This document shows, in pieces, positions 13,520 through 26,975 of a DNA stretch of 64,000 bases. Within the stretch, counting starts at the first letter, position 1, and every line of letters starts with the position of its first letter. Below the pieces are notes generated by a model. It made no database searches, was not told where the DNA came from, and was given only the letters and a program-made list of their open reading frames with translations. The stretch lies in contig CM067592.1 in assembly GCA_034336665.1 (NCBI GenBank), positions 35,963,889 to 36,027,888 of the forward strand, read 5' to 3'. A program made the position numbers and the translations under genes. Origin of the DNA: Luscinia megarhynchos. Lineage: Eukaryota; Chordata; Aves; Passeriformes; Turdidae.

Positions 13520-14085
13520 CCCCTGGGATGCAATAAATCTGGGCACAAGTATAAGCAGGGAGAGGGGTGTGTGTAGGGCAGCCCTGGAAGAGGGATCTGG
13601 GGGTGCTGGCTGGCAGCAGCTCAGGGTGATCAGCAGTGTGTGCTGGCAGCCAGGAGGGCAAACCCCATCCCGGGGTGCATCAGACACAGCATCCCCAGCC
13701 TGCCAAAAAAAAAGGCTGGAAGGCTTGTCCTGTGAGGAGCAGCTGAGGACTCTGGGTTTGGAGGGAAGGAGGCTGAGGGGGGGTCTCATTGCTCTGTACA
13801 GCTTCCTCCTGAGGGGATGTGGAGAGGGAGATGCTGACTCTTCTGCCTGGGGTCTGGTGACAGCATGCATGGGAAGCCATGTCAGGGCAGGCTCAGTCTG
13901 CACATTAGAAAGTGTATTTATTTACCAAGAAGATAGCCAAACATCAAAACAGGCTCATAGAGGTGGTCAATGCCCCAAAACTCTCAGTGTTTAGGAGGCA
14001 TTTGAGCAATACCCTTAACAGTGGTCAGCCAAGGGGAGGATAGATGATACTTGTAGGCCTCTTCCAACATAAATATTCTATCATA
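13520..14085 (+). mobile_element. CR1 LINE 3' fragment, plus strand
   Basis: The consensus order of a CR1 3' end can be followed: GGGGGTGCTGGCTGGCAGCAG, TGAGGAGCAGCTGAGGACT, GAGGCTGAGGGGGGGTCTCA, then TTGTAGGCCTCTTCCAACAT and a terminal ATTCTATCAT. A short run of A (about 13705-13714) and stops disable any frame. The 5' part is missing, as is usual for CR1. Confidence 0.9.
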
Positions 14086-16219
14086 TTTTATTGGCGGATT
14101 TTGGTTCCTGTAAAATTAGCAAATCATATACTTTAAGATAGCTGGTGATCTGTGTCTTTAAATTTCAAACTAAAGCAGATTTCCCAGCTCAAGCACGAGT
14201 CCTGGAAGTTGTGTCTGCAAGACTGGTTTGTTCTTAGTGCACTCGTCTGCTGTGGCCCCAAGGACCTTATAAAAAGATACTTACTTTACAGCAAACCTAT
14301 TTTTCTTGGAAGACAGAGTTCAACACACCCACATTAACTTTGTTTTGATGGCTTTCCCCCATCCTGTAATGCTCAAATTGTGCCAGCTGAAGAACAATCT
14401 GAAAATAACAATAGCTACAAATTGCTTTTTGGATTCTAGCTTCATCAGATGCTATGCAAGAAAGGTTTTTTCACCAGCTTTGGAGTTTGATCTTCATAAT
14501 TTCTTGCATATGTAGATGCTAAGCTTCTAAAGAAAAGCATTGTTAATGTTGTTGCTCAAGTATTTCAGAGCAACAGAGGTCAGTTCAGAAAAATCAGTAC
14601 TTAACCATCTGAAGGGCCTGAAGTAGAAATGGCTGCTGAGTTGGTTTCCATTGCACCCAGGCACCATGCAAATAAATGACTTAAATGAAAGCCAAGAAAG
14701 AAAGACAGCCCATGAAAATGTAGAAGCCAAAATTTATTTTGGATCCCCTTTTCTGAGGATGTGCTGTTTTCAGTATTGACATTATTCAACATCTAAACAT
14801 GCTAGTAAACATGAAGATTTATTTCTGCATGCATTTGAATGCATACAGATTTACTGAGCCAAAGACTGCTCCCAAAATATCACTGCCCTCAAAAATATCA
14901 GACACTCCTATTTGGACAATTTCTATCCCCTTTTGAAAACATCCAACACAGTGAGGATATAGCACATAGCAAGGTGATTTGTTAAACTCACAAGTGTTTA
15001 TATGCAGAAGCAGTGGATAGATTAAACGCTTTGGGATGTTGATCTGTTGCCCTCCATATGTGTGCTAAATCTAGTACAGCCTGTCTGGAGCTGAACTTGT
15101 GGGTGGCTATCTAATGGGGAAAAACTGAGGCAGTCTTATTTGAAGTTCCCATGACGAGTACACCTTTTAGAAGCAGCAAGCCATCTTCTCAGAGATATTG
15201 GCTGGCTGGGAGTTGTTCTGCACAGGGGTGGAAGGTGGAGCGAGGTGAGGGTGAGCCAGTGAAAGGGTATTTCTGAATCTCTCTCAGAAAAGTCCAACAA
15301 GTGGCTTAATAAGGCATCTGCTTTAATAAGACAGAATAGAGGATGCTTATAGGTAGTGAGAATAGTCGTACATCCCCTCAGATGCTGGGTACCCCACGTT
15401 TGTGCAGCACCAGGCAGGGTTCTGTGAGTCTGCCCATGGCTAGAGCAGATCCAGTCCATGGGGAGAAACTTTCCTTTTCTGTCATTCATAATCATCTACA
15501 ACTAGCTTACAAGTAAGCTGGGAATAATGATAAAATTATTAAGCTGCATTGTGGACTCTGTCTATCCTGCTACTATCAAGCTTTCCCTGATGGGTAAGTG
15601 ATTGTTGATATGACAGAAAAATTCTGAATTTTATATTCCAAAGCTATACTACAACACTGTCAGACTCTGAAACATAATGACATGTCCTGAAGCAGAAAAC
15701 AGGGGTTGTTGTTGTTGTAAATAATCAAGATGTAATTGCTAAGCACTGTCAGCAATAAATATGTGGCTTTTATACTTCAGGGAAACTCTAATTAATTTCT
15801 AATAATGATTCATGCTGAAAGACCATTGTGTCGACTTTCAAATTTTAGTCTTTCTTACAGGTATTATATTATAGTTAAAAGAAATTAAAATCAAGCTGGC
15901 TGGGAACCTTGTGCTTGAATTTCTAAGAGTAAAACAGAGTTCTTACTATACTCCAGGAAAAAATATACATACTAGTTAAAAGACAGTAATAATTTTAATT
16001 CTGACAGACACAGTTACAGTAATGACATGCACATTTTGTAATTAAATTACAAATCCTCCAACTAAAGGTCTTGCTTAAGGAGAGAAGTTGTATTTGTCAT
16101 CTTCCAAATCAATCTTTTATACAAAAAATTATCTGGGAACAGTAAATATCTAAATTATATATAGCTAGTTGTAACTGAAATATAGTGCAGCAACTTTGGA
16201 TTTCTGAAAGTTCTGAGGG
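14086..16219. other. Intergenic sequence, nothing recognised
   Basis: No repeat family or exon is recognised. The 119-codon minus frame at 15136-15495 has no motif I know. Confidence 0.5.
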
Positions 16220-16261
16220 TTTTTTTTTTTTTTTTTTTTTTTTGTTTGGGGTTTTTTTTTT
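16220..16261 (+). repeat. Poly(T) tract
   Basis: A run of more than twenty T is followed by GTTTGGGG and another nine or so T. Read on the minus strand it is a broken poly(A) stretch at the end of the sequence 16262-16560. Confidence 0.9.
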
Positions 16262-16699
16262 GGCCATGAGCTGTAATCCTGCTGGGCCCAAGAGTCCCCA
16301 TACAAAGGGTGACTTGCAAGGACATGGTAGTCATGTCCTGTGAGTGAAGGTAGGGATGGAGGAGGCTGCACTCTACAGACAAAGAGGGTCAAGGGTGCTT
16401 GTGAGGAGTAGGGAGGAGAGGAGGAATGTAAGTTACACAGATATGGTCTGGTGAGGTACTGCATGGCCTCAGTTTTCAGCTGTTTTACAAGGAGCCACTT
16501 TAAACTGGCATTAGGCCACTCTCTGCTGGGCACAGCAAATTTACTAGGTCACTCATGCCACAGAGGAGCATCACATAGTTCACTAGAATAATACATTTCC
16601 TGTCAGGTCTTTGGGCAAGAAATATGTGGTCTGCGGCAGAAGAGACACATCAGAATTTTTCTTACACCTCTGCAGTGATTGAGAGACGTGGACCATGTT

Positions 16700-17560
16700 A
16701 TGTGAGCAAAATTCACTTTATTACATTAATCACCAGTATTATATCTATTATATTATATATAGTTCTCTAATTTCCATACCAAATTTTCCGCTCAGACCCC
16801 TTTGCTCCTGTTCTCGTAGTAACAAGAAATTTTCAGTTATCAAGTTCCTGTTACATTCATTTGCACAGCAATGTCCTCTTATATCTGCTCTGTCAGAGTG
16901 ATCAGTGTGACCAGACACGTGTCCTCACTTTTGTTCTTGCCTTGAGTTTGTCTCTCCCACAGCTTCCACTGTACCAGAGCCAAGAGGTCTGCAGCTCTAC
17001 CAGCTCAGCCTCTGTAGCTCTCTGGTCTTCCATGCACCTCTTAATTCTTAGTGGTCCCATTCTCTGGGAGAATCTGTTTCCTTCTTGCACAAGTAAAATT
17101 GTAAGATTTGTAATAGTTAAAAGAAACATGATGAGAACCCCTTCTTTCTTCCCTCATACACTCCTTCCGTGAGCATGCCCCTCTTGGGGCAAAGTGCAGG
17201 TTCTCACTCTTGAGAAGTGTCCCAGTCTCCAGTTAGTTGCTGTGATTACACTGATCTTCATCCTCCATCCTACCCTCAGTTTCTATTCTCCCACGACAGG
17301 TTGCAGCTCAGGGATGAGCTCTTCTCTTTGGTATCCACCCTTATATCCTGCTCCCACGTCACCAAGAGCTCCTGACGATGACCTTGCTAGCCAGAGGAGT
17401 CATCTCTGCCCTTTTTTGTCTCACCCCAGAAGAAATGGCCCAGCAGGGTGAGAGGTCAATCACTGAGGACAGCTAATGCTCCAACCTTGTCTCCGTGTGA
17501 TGCCTTCTGTGGTGGCTGTTTAATCCCTTTGGGTCATTTTCATAACAGAATCACATGGAA
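16700..17560 (-). mobile_element. Candidate LTR, minus strand
   Basis: GAGCAAAATTCACTTTATTACATTAA at about 16706-16730 gives AATAAA on the minus strand in an LTR-like setting. It is followed by several hundred bases of moderately GC-rich, CT-rich sequence unlike its AT-rich flanks. No paired LTR or viral gene is visible. Confidence 0.4.
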
Positions 17561-18023
17561 TCTTCTCACAGCTACTATCTTAAAAGGCTGAGTCCCAAGC
17601 ATCTTTAAAGACACTATCATTTAGTCCCATTCTTAATTGAAAGAGCCACAAGGAGGTACCAGAGTCTTCTTGATTAGCAGCAAAAGCCTTCCCAGGCTCT
17701 TTGGAGAAGAAAGGGTCTGAGCTGCCAAAGGCTGCTGAGCTACACCATATAACCCCCTTTGTAAAAATTAGCTTTGAGGTCACAGACAGAAGGAGAAAAC
17801 AGTGAGAAATGTATATCCTAGAAACTCTTTCAAGAGACAGCTGGAAACGTTTGTTGAGTTGTGCTTCAATGCACTTGTTTACCATTGTATTATTGCCATT
17901 TTTTCCCCACCAGTGAAATAAGGTAGGCTGCATACAAAACTGCTTTGCTAGAAATAATTCCTGACACTTTTCCTGTGTTACAGTCCTGCTACAGATCATA
18001 GAGAGGAAGTATATTGTTACCAT

Positions 18024-21000
18024 AACATAAGAGTAGTTAAAAATACTGAGAGTTAGTAATCTTTTAAAGCATTTGAAAATTATATTTGCTAGAATTTTCA
18101 GAACTTTCCTAAATATTGTGACCTATACAACAAGAATCCCATTTAAAGGGTAGCAAATAGTGATTCAGAGAAAAACCTCAGCAAGATGCAGATTCCCCAT
18201 TATAAAATTATTAATTAATTAATTAACTGATGGAGCACTAAAAAACTCTTTCAAAAGCTGTTATAGCTCCTGTCCAAGCTCAATATGATTTAAGAAATCA
18301 TGAAGTTCTGCTTTAGTTTTACCATAAGAGTAATTTAGTAAGCCTTAAATTATTTTAGCAAGGCATGAGGAATGGTGTTCTTCTAAAAATTTTGAACATT
18401 TCAATAGAAAATATTTTTATTCTCTTCCTTTTTCACAGACTACATAAATTCCATAAATACTTGAATGTATTAGAAGCTAAATAGCTACTAAGTAGCTTGT
18501 CATTCCAGTTTACTTATTACAGTTCTATGTCTACAAGAAAAATGAAACAAATCTAGACTTAATAATATGGAAACAGGAACATTGTGCCTCCTGGCAACAG
18601 TCCATGAAAATGATAAGGGCATGCTGCCAATGTACAATGATTACCTCTGCAGGTAATTTTTGACTTCCTTTATAAATAAGAGAGATTAAGAGTTCATGAA
18701 TGATTGCACCTTCAAATCAAATGCATTTTCCGTGATTAGAGTGTGCAATAAAAATTTTCGATTTATTCACACTTGGGTGATCATGCTGTATACAGATAAC
18801 TACTAAGATATTTACTCTAAAATCAGGTTGACTGCCTTCAACACTTTTGACTTTTAATAGTAGCCTGATTGTCAGGCCAATCAATATTAATCAATAACCA
18901 ATACTTTGAGAGCATGAGAACTCTCTTGCATCTTGGCTTTTTCTAGTGTATGCCACACTCAGCCTGGCTTGAAACACCAAATATGTATATAAATACAGAT
19001 AAACTGATGCTGATACACCGTGTCCCTGGGCACTACTCCTGCAGGTCAGAAGGAGTTTCCAAAGCATTGTTTTCTTCTCTTCAAGGCCTGACATCATTAC
19101 ACTCTAATGCCAGGCAGTCAAACACCCAGCAGACCTTCTACCCACACTCTAGCTCATATATTTTAATCTTTTTACTGGTCGTGACAGAACCCTCAGTTCA
19201 AATCAATTAATTGCCTTTCCATGAGCAGACCCAGCACCTCCAGCCTGGGAAACATCTCATCAGGTTGCAAAAGTTCCCTGACCAGTAGCTTGGTTTAATT
19301 GCATTAAGCCTGGGTCTCATGTTTCTGGTCTTGATTTCCTCTGAATCTTGTTCAGTTGGATGGACACATAATAAGGTTAAACATCATGCAGCTACTAGTT
19401 TTGCATTAAGCTGAAGTTGCAAAACACAACTTTTTAGTACGTATAGTGCTCAGAGTACTAACATGAGGATTTTGATTGTAGTCTAGATGCAAACTAATCC
19501 ATTACTGAAGATAAGGAGTATTGGCCAAAGCAAGGCAAGATGAACAATTGTATAAAGCCACTTTATAATCCCTGAGTTACATTAAAGTGCACTTCAGAAA
19601 ATCATAGAGAACATGTAATTACAGAGATATGAGGGTTTTTTCCTTCCCTCTGCCTCATTTATCTAGAAAACAAATTGGTATACATTTTGTTTGAGAGGTT
19701 TACCTTATTTCACTCAGTGCAGCTTTTATTTATTTTTTTTTTTAAACTTTGAAACAAAATACAGGCATGTTAGTTCCCTCTGGTAAAGTTTAACAAGTTC
19801 TGAGGTATTGGTCAGCTTGGAAGCTGAAACAGCTAATGGTCAAAAGTAAGACACAATCCCAAACAGCTACAGTATGGCAACCTCATTGTGGCATTTGGGG
19901 CTGAGCTTCAGTATATTTGAATTTTGGAGAACAAGCATTTGACCATATACTACTGACACAATACTTTCAAACAGAAGACCTTTTGAGCAAAGTACACAAG
20001 CTTTGCCTTCAGGAAACTTGGGAGCTGAAGACCTGAAACAAACTCCCTTTTGTATCAATTTCTTTTATTTCATGGCAAGTTTTTTTTTTAATACAGCAAA
20101 ATTAATAATGTACCTTTGCCTTGCCCTTCTGCATTATATTTCCATCAATGCCTGCCTCCTGTATAGGTTGCACAATTAATACTTTAGAACCCCAGAGCAG
20201 TCAATATTAATTAGGCACTTAAATTATTGTTTTGAAAAGGCTTTTGTGATATGGAGGACAAGTTTCTCTGTCATCTGCTCACTATTTATTTTAAGCATTT
20301 TAAACCACCTCAGGAATATTCAATGCATGAAAACCCCTTTATGTCTGAATGGATTAAATTTTGAAGTCCAAATTAAAGTTATAAATTGCATTTACATAGT
20401 TCATTCTCCACAAAGGGGAATTTATTTTGCATGTGTAGCTTTTAATATATGCAAAGGAAGATGAAAATACAGCACATGTTGCTAATCTGGACAAAGCAGA
20501 GTTTTTAGACCATTTCAACCCCAGGCTGATGATCTTTCTTTCGGTAGCTGTGTTTCACAGTTATGCAGCAGGTACACATGTTCTCAAATAAAAAGGGTCA
20601 TGTTAAGTAAACTCAAACTCACTTTGGCTCTTAGGAATATAATAATGCTCCAAAAGCTCTTATTAATAGTTTGGTTTTTGGCATAAATAGGAAAAGGCAA
20701 CTGGGGATAAGAATGTAATTGAACAGAAGGTTAGGCACTACTGTCTTTCCTTGTTAGTTTGAAATGTCTTCAAGAAAATAAAGCCAAGATCAAATACTAA
20801 TTAGTATTAGGCTTTGATTTATAAAAAACAGAACGTTTTCTAGAGTTAACCAATGCACTTAACCATTTTGCCACGTATGAAATTGGTGGAATTTATATGG
20901 ATAAGTCCATCTGTCACTTTGAAGTCACAAATCCCACTATAATTTTGAAACTATGAAGCAACTTGTACGTTTGGAATGGTTGATGTTAGCAATTTGTTTG

Positions 21001-22479
21001 CAAAATAGAAAAGCCTTAATAAACCCTACTGCTTTGTTTTAGAAAACCTTCATTGTATCATACTAACAACAAATAGTGTTCACATTAATAAAGTGTCTGT
21101 TGGTCCAATCTTAAGTGATTTATGTTCTTTTAGATGTACTTAAGAAATCAGACTCCCTTTTTTTCTCTTGTCAGCCAGTGCTAGCTTTTTAGGTCAATGC
21201 AAACATTGAAATTATCCTCTTCCTTCTGCCTTTAACATGTTTTTTCATTATTTAGGAGAGAAACTAAATCTAAAAGTGCCTACGAGTAGCTACCTGGCAG
21301 TCACATAAAATAATTGATGCCTAGGCATATTTGAGTGAATTAGAAAGCAATATTTATCTATTATTTATCTATCTATTTATCTATTTTAAAGTTTATTGTC
21401 TCTATCTTTTTCAGCACAATATATGTACACAAATTCAATAATTAGAAAATTGTGCCACTTTCTTACTGATTTATGTCCTATTAACTCATACAGACACATA
21501 AATAAAACTTAGGATGTATGTGGTCAGAAGTTCTTGAATTGTAATTATTATTAGTATTTGTATTTGTTACCTGAGGGCATATTTCTAGAGCCTGAATACT
21601 CCTGCATTGCCTTGCTTCAGTTATGGGCCAACTTTCATTTACTACTGCCACCTCATCATATGTAATTTCAGCTTTCATTCCAAAAACTCCCTAAATAATC
21701 ATGTCCCATTAAAATTAATTCAAATTAATACCAAATATATAAAAGAAAACAAAATTAGACAAACAGTACAGTGAGGATACAGGCTAGTACTCTGGCACAA
21801 AGTTTTGTGTCCTTGCATGGTCTTACACCACACCTCAATGGTCCATGTTACTGGGGCCCCTCTTGCAGTGATGCTTACACATTGGTCCTCATGGAAAGCA
21901 GCTCTCATGTTTAAACACCTTTTTGTAGGACCTCCAGTCAGCAACCATGCTCTCTTCTGGGTTTTGTCTTTTTGGAAAACAGCCGTGAGAATGACACTGG
22001 TAAAATGTGCAGTCATGGCAGCTGGGGTCATCTCAGAAAATACACTATGTTAAACAGAAAGTAGATGTGCTTACTGCCTGACAGAAACTGTTCAGCAATG
22101 CCCGCCTTATGTCAGAGCCTACCTCCCCCAGCGAATGGCATGGTGCTTTCTGAATCTGGAGGAGCTATTATCAGCAGAAAGCACATTGCAGTTCAATTTT
22201 TTTTTTAGCTAGTGACCAGCTGAGGGTTCATTCACTTCCCTCCAATCCCTCACCCTCTGTGAACTGTTAGCAACTCTAATTATTATATGGATTTTACTGT
22301 TCATGGGCTTGGTCTTGTGGCTACTGCAGGACTTCTGTCATATTTCTGGAGGGACCAAAGCAGTTTTGTACTGCAATCTCCTCAGTTAGGGAAAACATGA
22401 TGGTGTCTTCCTTTCCAGATGGAAAATCAGTCAAGGAAATTTGCAGTTGGGACAATAAAAAAAACCCAAGGGTACTGAG
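18024..22479. other. Intergenic sequence with short simple repeats
   Basis: Only short TTAA (18208-18225) and ATCT/ATTT (21357-21386) repeats are recognised. The 103-codon minus frame at 21720-22031 resembles nothing I know. Confidence 0.5.
21357..21386 (+). repeat. (ATCT/ATTT)n microsatellite
   Basis: Imperfect TATTTATCTATC units. Confidence 0.8.
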
Positions 22480-23005
22480 TCCGTTTGGGATTCAGTTAAT
22501 TCTCTTGTAGCAGCTTGTACAGTGCTGTGTTCTAGATTTGTGGCCATTGCAATACTAATAACACAGCTGTGCTGCTGAACAGTGCTTTCCCAGCGCCCAG
22601 GGCTTCTCTGCTTCTCCCTCTGCCGCCCCAGCGAGGGGGCTGGGGGTGGGCAGGATGTCTAGAGGGGACACAACAAGGCAGATGAGCTGAGTTACCCGGG
22701 AGATATTCCACATCATGTCATGCCACGGGCAGCAAGGAAACAAAGAGGAGGAGGATTAGAGATGCTGGTCATGTTTTGTTTCAGTCTGCCTCTGAGAGGT
22801 GCTAAGTGGTTTTGCACCTCTTGTTTTGTTTCAATGTAATTCTTTGTTCTTCCACTCCTCCTTCACTTACTGAACAATTTTTAGCTGGATCCTAAAGGTT
22901 TTTCCCCAATACACTTCCTATGCTCATCCGCCCTTCCACTGGGGGAGGGGGCAAAGTGAGAAAACAGCTGTCTGATATTTTTGCTGCCTACCAGGGTTAA
23001 TTCAG
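22480..23005 (+). mobile_element. ERVL-like solo LTR, plus strand
   Basis: Blocks occur in the order of a common avian ERVL LTR: TTAATTCTCTTGTAGCAGCT, GTACAGTGCTGTGTTCTAGA, AGGGCTTCTCTGCTTCTCCC, GGATGTCTAGAGGGGACACA, then GAGATATTCCACATCATGTC in the promoter region. It ends in the CCACTGGGGGAGGGGGC and CAGGGTTAA region. It is diverged and no internal sequence flanks it. Confidence 0.75.
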
Positions 23006-24012
23006 GTGGAGGCAATTAATGTTTGAAGGGCTGAAGTTTCTATTGTCACTGGGTAGAGTTCACTACTAACAGCAGGAGTTGTAAGAAATAAAAGTGTTAA
23101 ACCAATCCTACTCACATTGAGTAATGTAATTCAATTCTGCTTTTTCCCCTGTTAATGATACATAAATTATCCCTTTTTTCTTATAAATACTTGCAATGTG
23201 AAATGTATAAAAGTTATTGTTTCAAAGACTTTAATTATCTTTATTACAATAATTTTAAAATAATGACTGCAGAACAGTCAAAGTGCTTTCCCCACTCTAT
23301 TTCTGAAGATATTTTCTCTGGTAATGGAAAAAACTGAGATCTCACTAATGTTGCACAGAGCTGTGTAGAGGGTCCTAACTTGACAGACTGTAATGTCAAG
23401 TGGAGTGTCCTCACTGCAGAGTCAAGCAAGAGCTTTTTCTAATTCAGCTGACCAGGCAGGTCAGCCTTTCACATGTGTGAGGAGCAAGCCTGTGCCAGTG
23501 TTGGTGGCCACTGGCATTTGTAAATCAGATGTTTTGATGCTTTAATAAACTCAGATGTTTTGTGATTCCTCCGTGCTGACTCATAATAGAGAGTGCTTCT
23601 TCCTTGGATGTGATATGCCTACCCACAGCTGACTGACATCAGCTGCAGCCTTACTGCACTGTGGAAGACTTAAAAAGCTGAGCCCAGGGTTTAATATCTA
23701 GTCTAGAGTGCAAGCTAGCACATCTAGAGGGTCACTGTGAGGATGAGCAAGGTTTTAGCTGGTGAAGAGGAAGATTTGTGTCACCCATTTATGCCAATTT
23801 AACCCTGTTGTAAATATATATGCACTACACTAACTGGTGGGAAGTTTTGCTACTGTTCAGACAGAGAAGTGGACTTGGAAAGTGTACCTAGGTCAGAAAA
23901 TGTGAAGTGCTGTGAGCGTATTGTTCTGAAGCCTGGCTCTGAGGAAAGTACAACATGGGGCTAACACACAGCTCAGGATATTCCAGCATATTGTAGGCCT
24001 TCATCAGAAAGA
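23006..24012. other. Intergenic sequence, nothing recognised
   Basis: No repeat or exon is identified. Confidence 0.5.
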
Positions 24013-24337
24013 TGTGTAAATTCTCTCTACAGCTACCTGAAAGGAGGGTGCAGCCAAGTGGAGGTCAGTCTGTTCCCTCAGGGAACCACTGACAGGACAA
24101 GAGGACACATGTCTAACTGCATCAGGAGAATTTTAGGTTGGACATTATAGAAAGGTTCTTCACAGAGAGGGTGACTGGGCCAGGAAGGAGGTGGAGTCAC
24201 CATTCCTGGAGGTGTTTAAGGAAGGACTGGATGTGACACTCAGTGCCATGGTCTAGGTAACAAGGTGATGTTGGGTCATGGGTTGGAATCAGTGATCCCA
24301 GATATCTTTTTCAACCTAGTTAATTCTGTGATTCTAT
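24013..24337 (+). mobile_element. CR1 LINE 3' fragment, plus strand
   Basis: AGCTACCTGAAAGGAGGGTG, GGTGGAGTCACCATTCCTGG, AGGTGTTTAAGGAAGGACTG and the terminal TTCAACCTAGTTAATTCTGTG plus ATTCTAT are textbook CR1 3' end blocks in the right order. The element is strongly 5'-truncated. Confidence 0.95.
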
Positions 24338-26529
24338 CTTCTTCCTTCACTCCTGTGTTGAAGGACCACTTGACTGAGACTGGAGCTGTTCAAGCCCTTA
24401 TTTAACAAGCTGTAACTAATAAGCACATCTTTTACATTTCAGAGTTTAAAAATAACCCATTGCATAAAAGATGGTTACCAGCAAAACCATGCTTTCGTTC
24501 AACTTGTGCTGTCTCTCAAACTGCACAGAAAGCACAGGCTGTGCTCTGAATGCCATTTGGCCCTCTGATGCCCTGTGTTCTGCTGATGCACTTGCTCTCT
24601 TTCTCTGTGCTGTAATATCAGATGGCTCCCTCTCTCAGCAAAACTGCTGGCAGTCAGCCATTTGGAATAGACAGCCACAGCATGCTGAGAGAGTCTTGCT
24701 CAGCTAAGTAAATGGAATTTACTGGACAAAGAATCATTAAAAGCTGGAATTTTCCTGGGAAGTGGAGTATTTTTTGCAAGTTCACTAAATAGAGCTTCAC
24801 CCGCACCATGATTGTTACAAAATACTTGTATTTCAGAGAGAATGATGCCCCTGTTTGACAAATAAACAAATACATAAAGGATAAGCTTTCAGTCCTACTT
24901 ACAGTTCTCATAATAGGGAATGAAGAATGTTTGTATTAGTACTGGATGCAGCTTAGAGTTGTATTTGAAAGAGAAGAAAATCATTCCGTGTATAAACACT
25001 GGACCCTCAGGAAATTGTTGGAGATTTGCTCTTTGTTCTGTGTGATTTACATCATGCAGCAAATTTGCAGGAGTACAAGTACCAAAAGCAAGTAAATTCA
25101 CCACGGAAAACTCCATTCAGAATAAGGACTGCAGAAATTATTGCTCTAGAAACCTCAGCAACAGATATTAAAGGATAGTTCGTATTAGAGTGAAGCAAAT
25201 ATATCTGAGTGCAAAAGTGTGACTTTCCTGAACATAATCACTAAGTTCCATTTGGCAACTATTCTCCCTTCTTTCATTTGCTGTATCTGGGGCTGACATT
25301 GCTCATCAACTGCTTTCTATTCCAGATATGCTAAATCATTCAAAGTAAAGAAATATGACCATGAACTAAATTATTTAAGCTGGATCTTCCAAGTCTCTCA
25401 GACTTCAATAAAGGACTTCTGTTTTTGGAATCTCTAGACCCAACTACTCATATTTCAGCAGCTGTTTTCAAATCAAGGACTTACACTAAAAAAAAAGAAA
25501 AATTTTTTCCTCCCTCCACCTTTCATTTTTGTTTTTGTTTTTAGGGTTTTTTCAGTTTTTTTGGTTTTTGTTGGGTTTTTTTGGTTTTTTTTTTTTGTCA
25601 GTGGATCAGCTTTCATTTGAAAGCTTCCAATGAAACTTTTGGAGCTTGAATAAGTAGAAATGCCAAGACTTGAAGCTGCATCTAAAAAAATAATGAAAGG
25701 AGGAAAGCATCAGAAAATAGTATGCATATTGCACTGGTGTACTACAGACATAATGAGAAAGGTCTAATTAAAGGATTTTTGTTGAAATAATATTGTTCAA
25801 ACAAATAACAAGCCTTTCTTCCCCTACAACTTCTTTTCCTTACTCTGCTACTGTTGTATAATAACCCTGATCCAAAATCCTCAGCTTCCCATCTGACCCA
25901 GGTAAATCCCTTCTCCCCTTAAATCCCACAAATTGAGTCTTGAGTCTTCTTGAGTCTTCTTCTTAAGTGCTGTGCATGGACTGTGGATAACCACATCTGC
26001 ATTTTCTGTTCTAGTCCTAGTGCTGCAGCCCAGGTACCATGAGTTGCTTGTGCTGCTTACAGTTAGAAAGTATGTTCATGTAGCCCTGCATGTGAGAGAA
26101 AATAACACACCACAATATTACTAACATTTTCAGGGCATTCTCAGGCCTCTGGTCTGGACACCCTCCGGTCACAGGGATTTTTAAAGTGCTTTAAGCTCCT
26201 GAAATGCAGGTTATTATAGAAATTACAATAATTATTGATCCATCTCAAATGGTGATTTTTGAAATGTAAAACCCAAGGACACATTATTGTGATGGAGAGA
26301 TAAATCTTCCATTTTACAGCTTTTACAGAAGAAATTGTCTCCAGTCCTAATGTAGGATATGCTAAACATCAGCATTTAAGAGAACAGCACTGGAAAATAG
26401 AAAACAGGCAACAAAAATATCTGGAATGTATGCTTAGAAAATAAAGCAACAATATTAAAGCAGGGTCTATTTAAATTCAAGATAAAAGCAAATAATTTGA
26501 AGTAAACAAAAACATAAAGCCTTTAGAAA
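24338..26529. other. Intergenic sequence with a T/G-rich tract
   Basis: The tract at 25527-25597 is made of T runs broken by G. Nothing else is recognised. Confidence 0.5.
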
Positions 26530-26975
26530 AGTTTAATAATTGAAAAGAAATTGAATAAATTCAAAATAAAATATAGTAATAATGCAAATAATAATAATAG
26601 TAGCAAAAAGGAAAAAAAACAAGTGATGCACAATGCTCACTGCCCACAGAAGGATGCCAGGCCCTGTTCCCACACCTAGATCAGCTGCCCTTCCAGGTAA
26701 CTCCCCCAGTTTATACACTGGACATAATGTTCTATGGTGTGGAATATCCCTTTGGCCAGCTTAAGTCACTTGTGCCAGCTGTGCTCCCTCCCAATTTCTT
26801 TTGTGTTCCTGCTCACTGTCAGAGCGTGAGACACTGAACAAATCCTTGACTCAGGATGAACACAAATTAGTAGAAAATCAAAACATCAGTGTATTATCTA
26901 CACCATTCTCATTCTGAATCCAAAACACAGTCCTGTAACCGCTGCTGAGAAGAAATTAACTCTATCCCAGCTGAA
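26530..26975 (-). mobile_element. ERVL-like solo LTR, minus strand
   Basis: Read on the minus strand it gives the LTR U3 and promoter blocks. On the plus strand these are GGTAACTCCCCCAGTTTATAC (TATA region), GTGCCAGCTGTGCTCCCTCC and CATCAGTGTATTATCTACACC. The same blocks recur at 32690-33318 in the same order, so the two are copies of one family. The right end reaches the CAGCTGAAACCA block; the left end is eroded. Confidence 0.8.

Noticed and set aside
13481..13994. Opposed frames of about 140 codons at 13481-13903 and 13569-13994.
   Set aside because: They lie in CR1 3' sequence that is not coding in those frames at this point.
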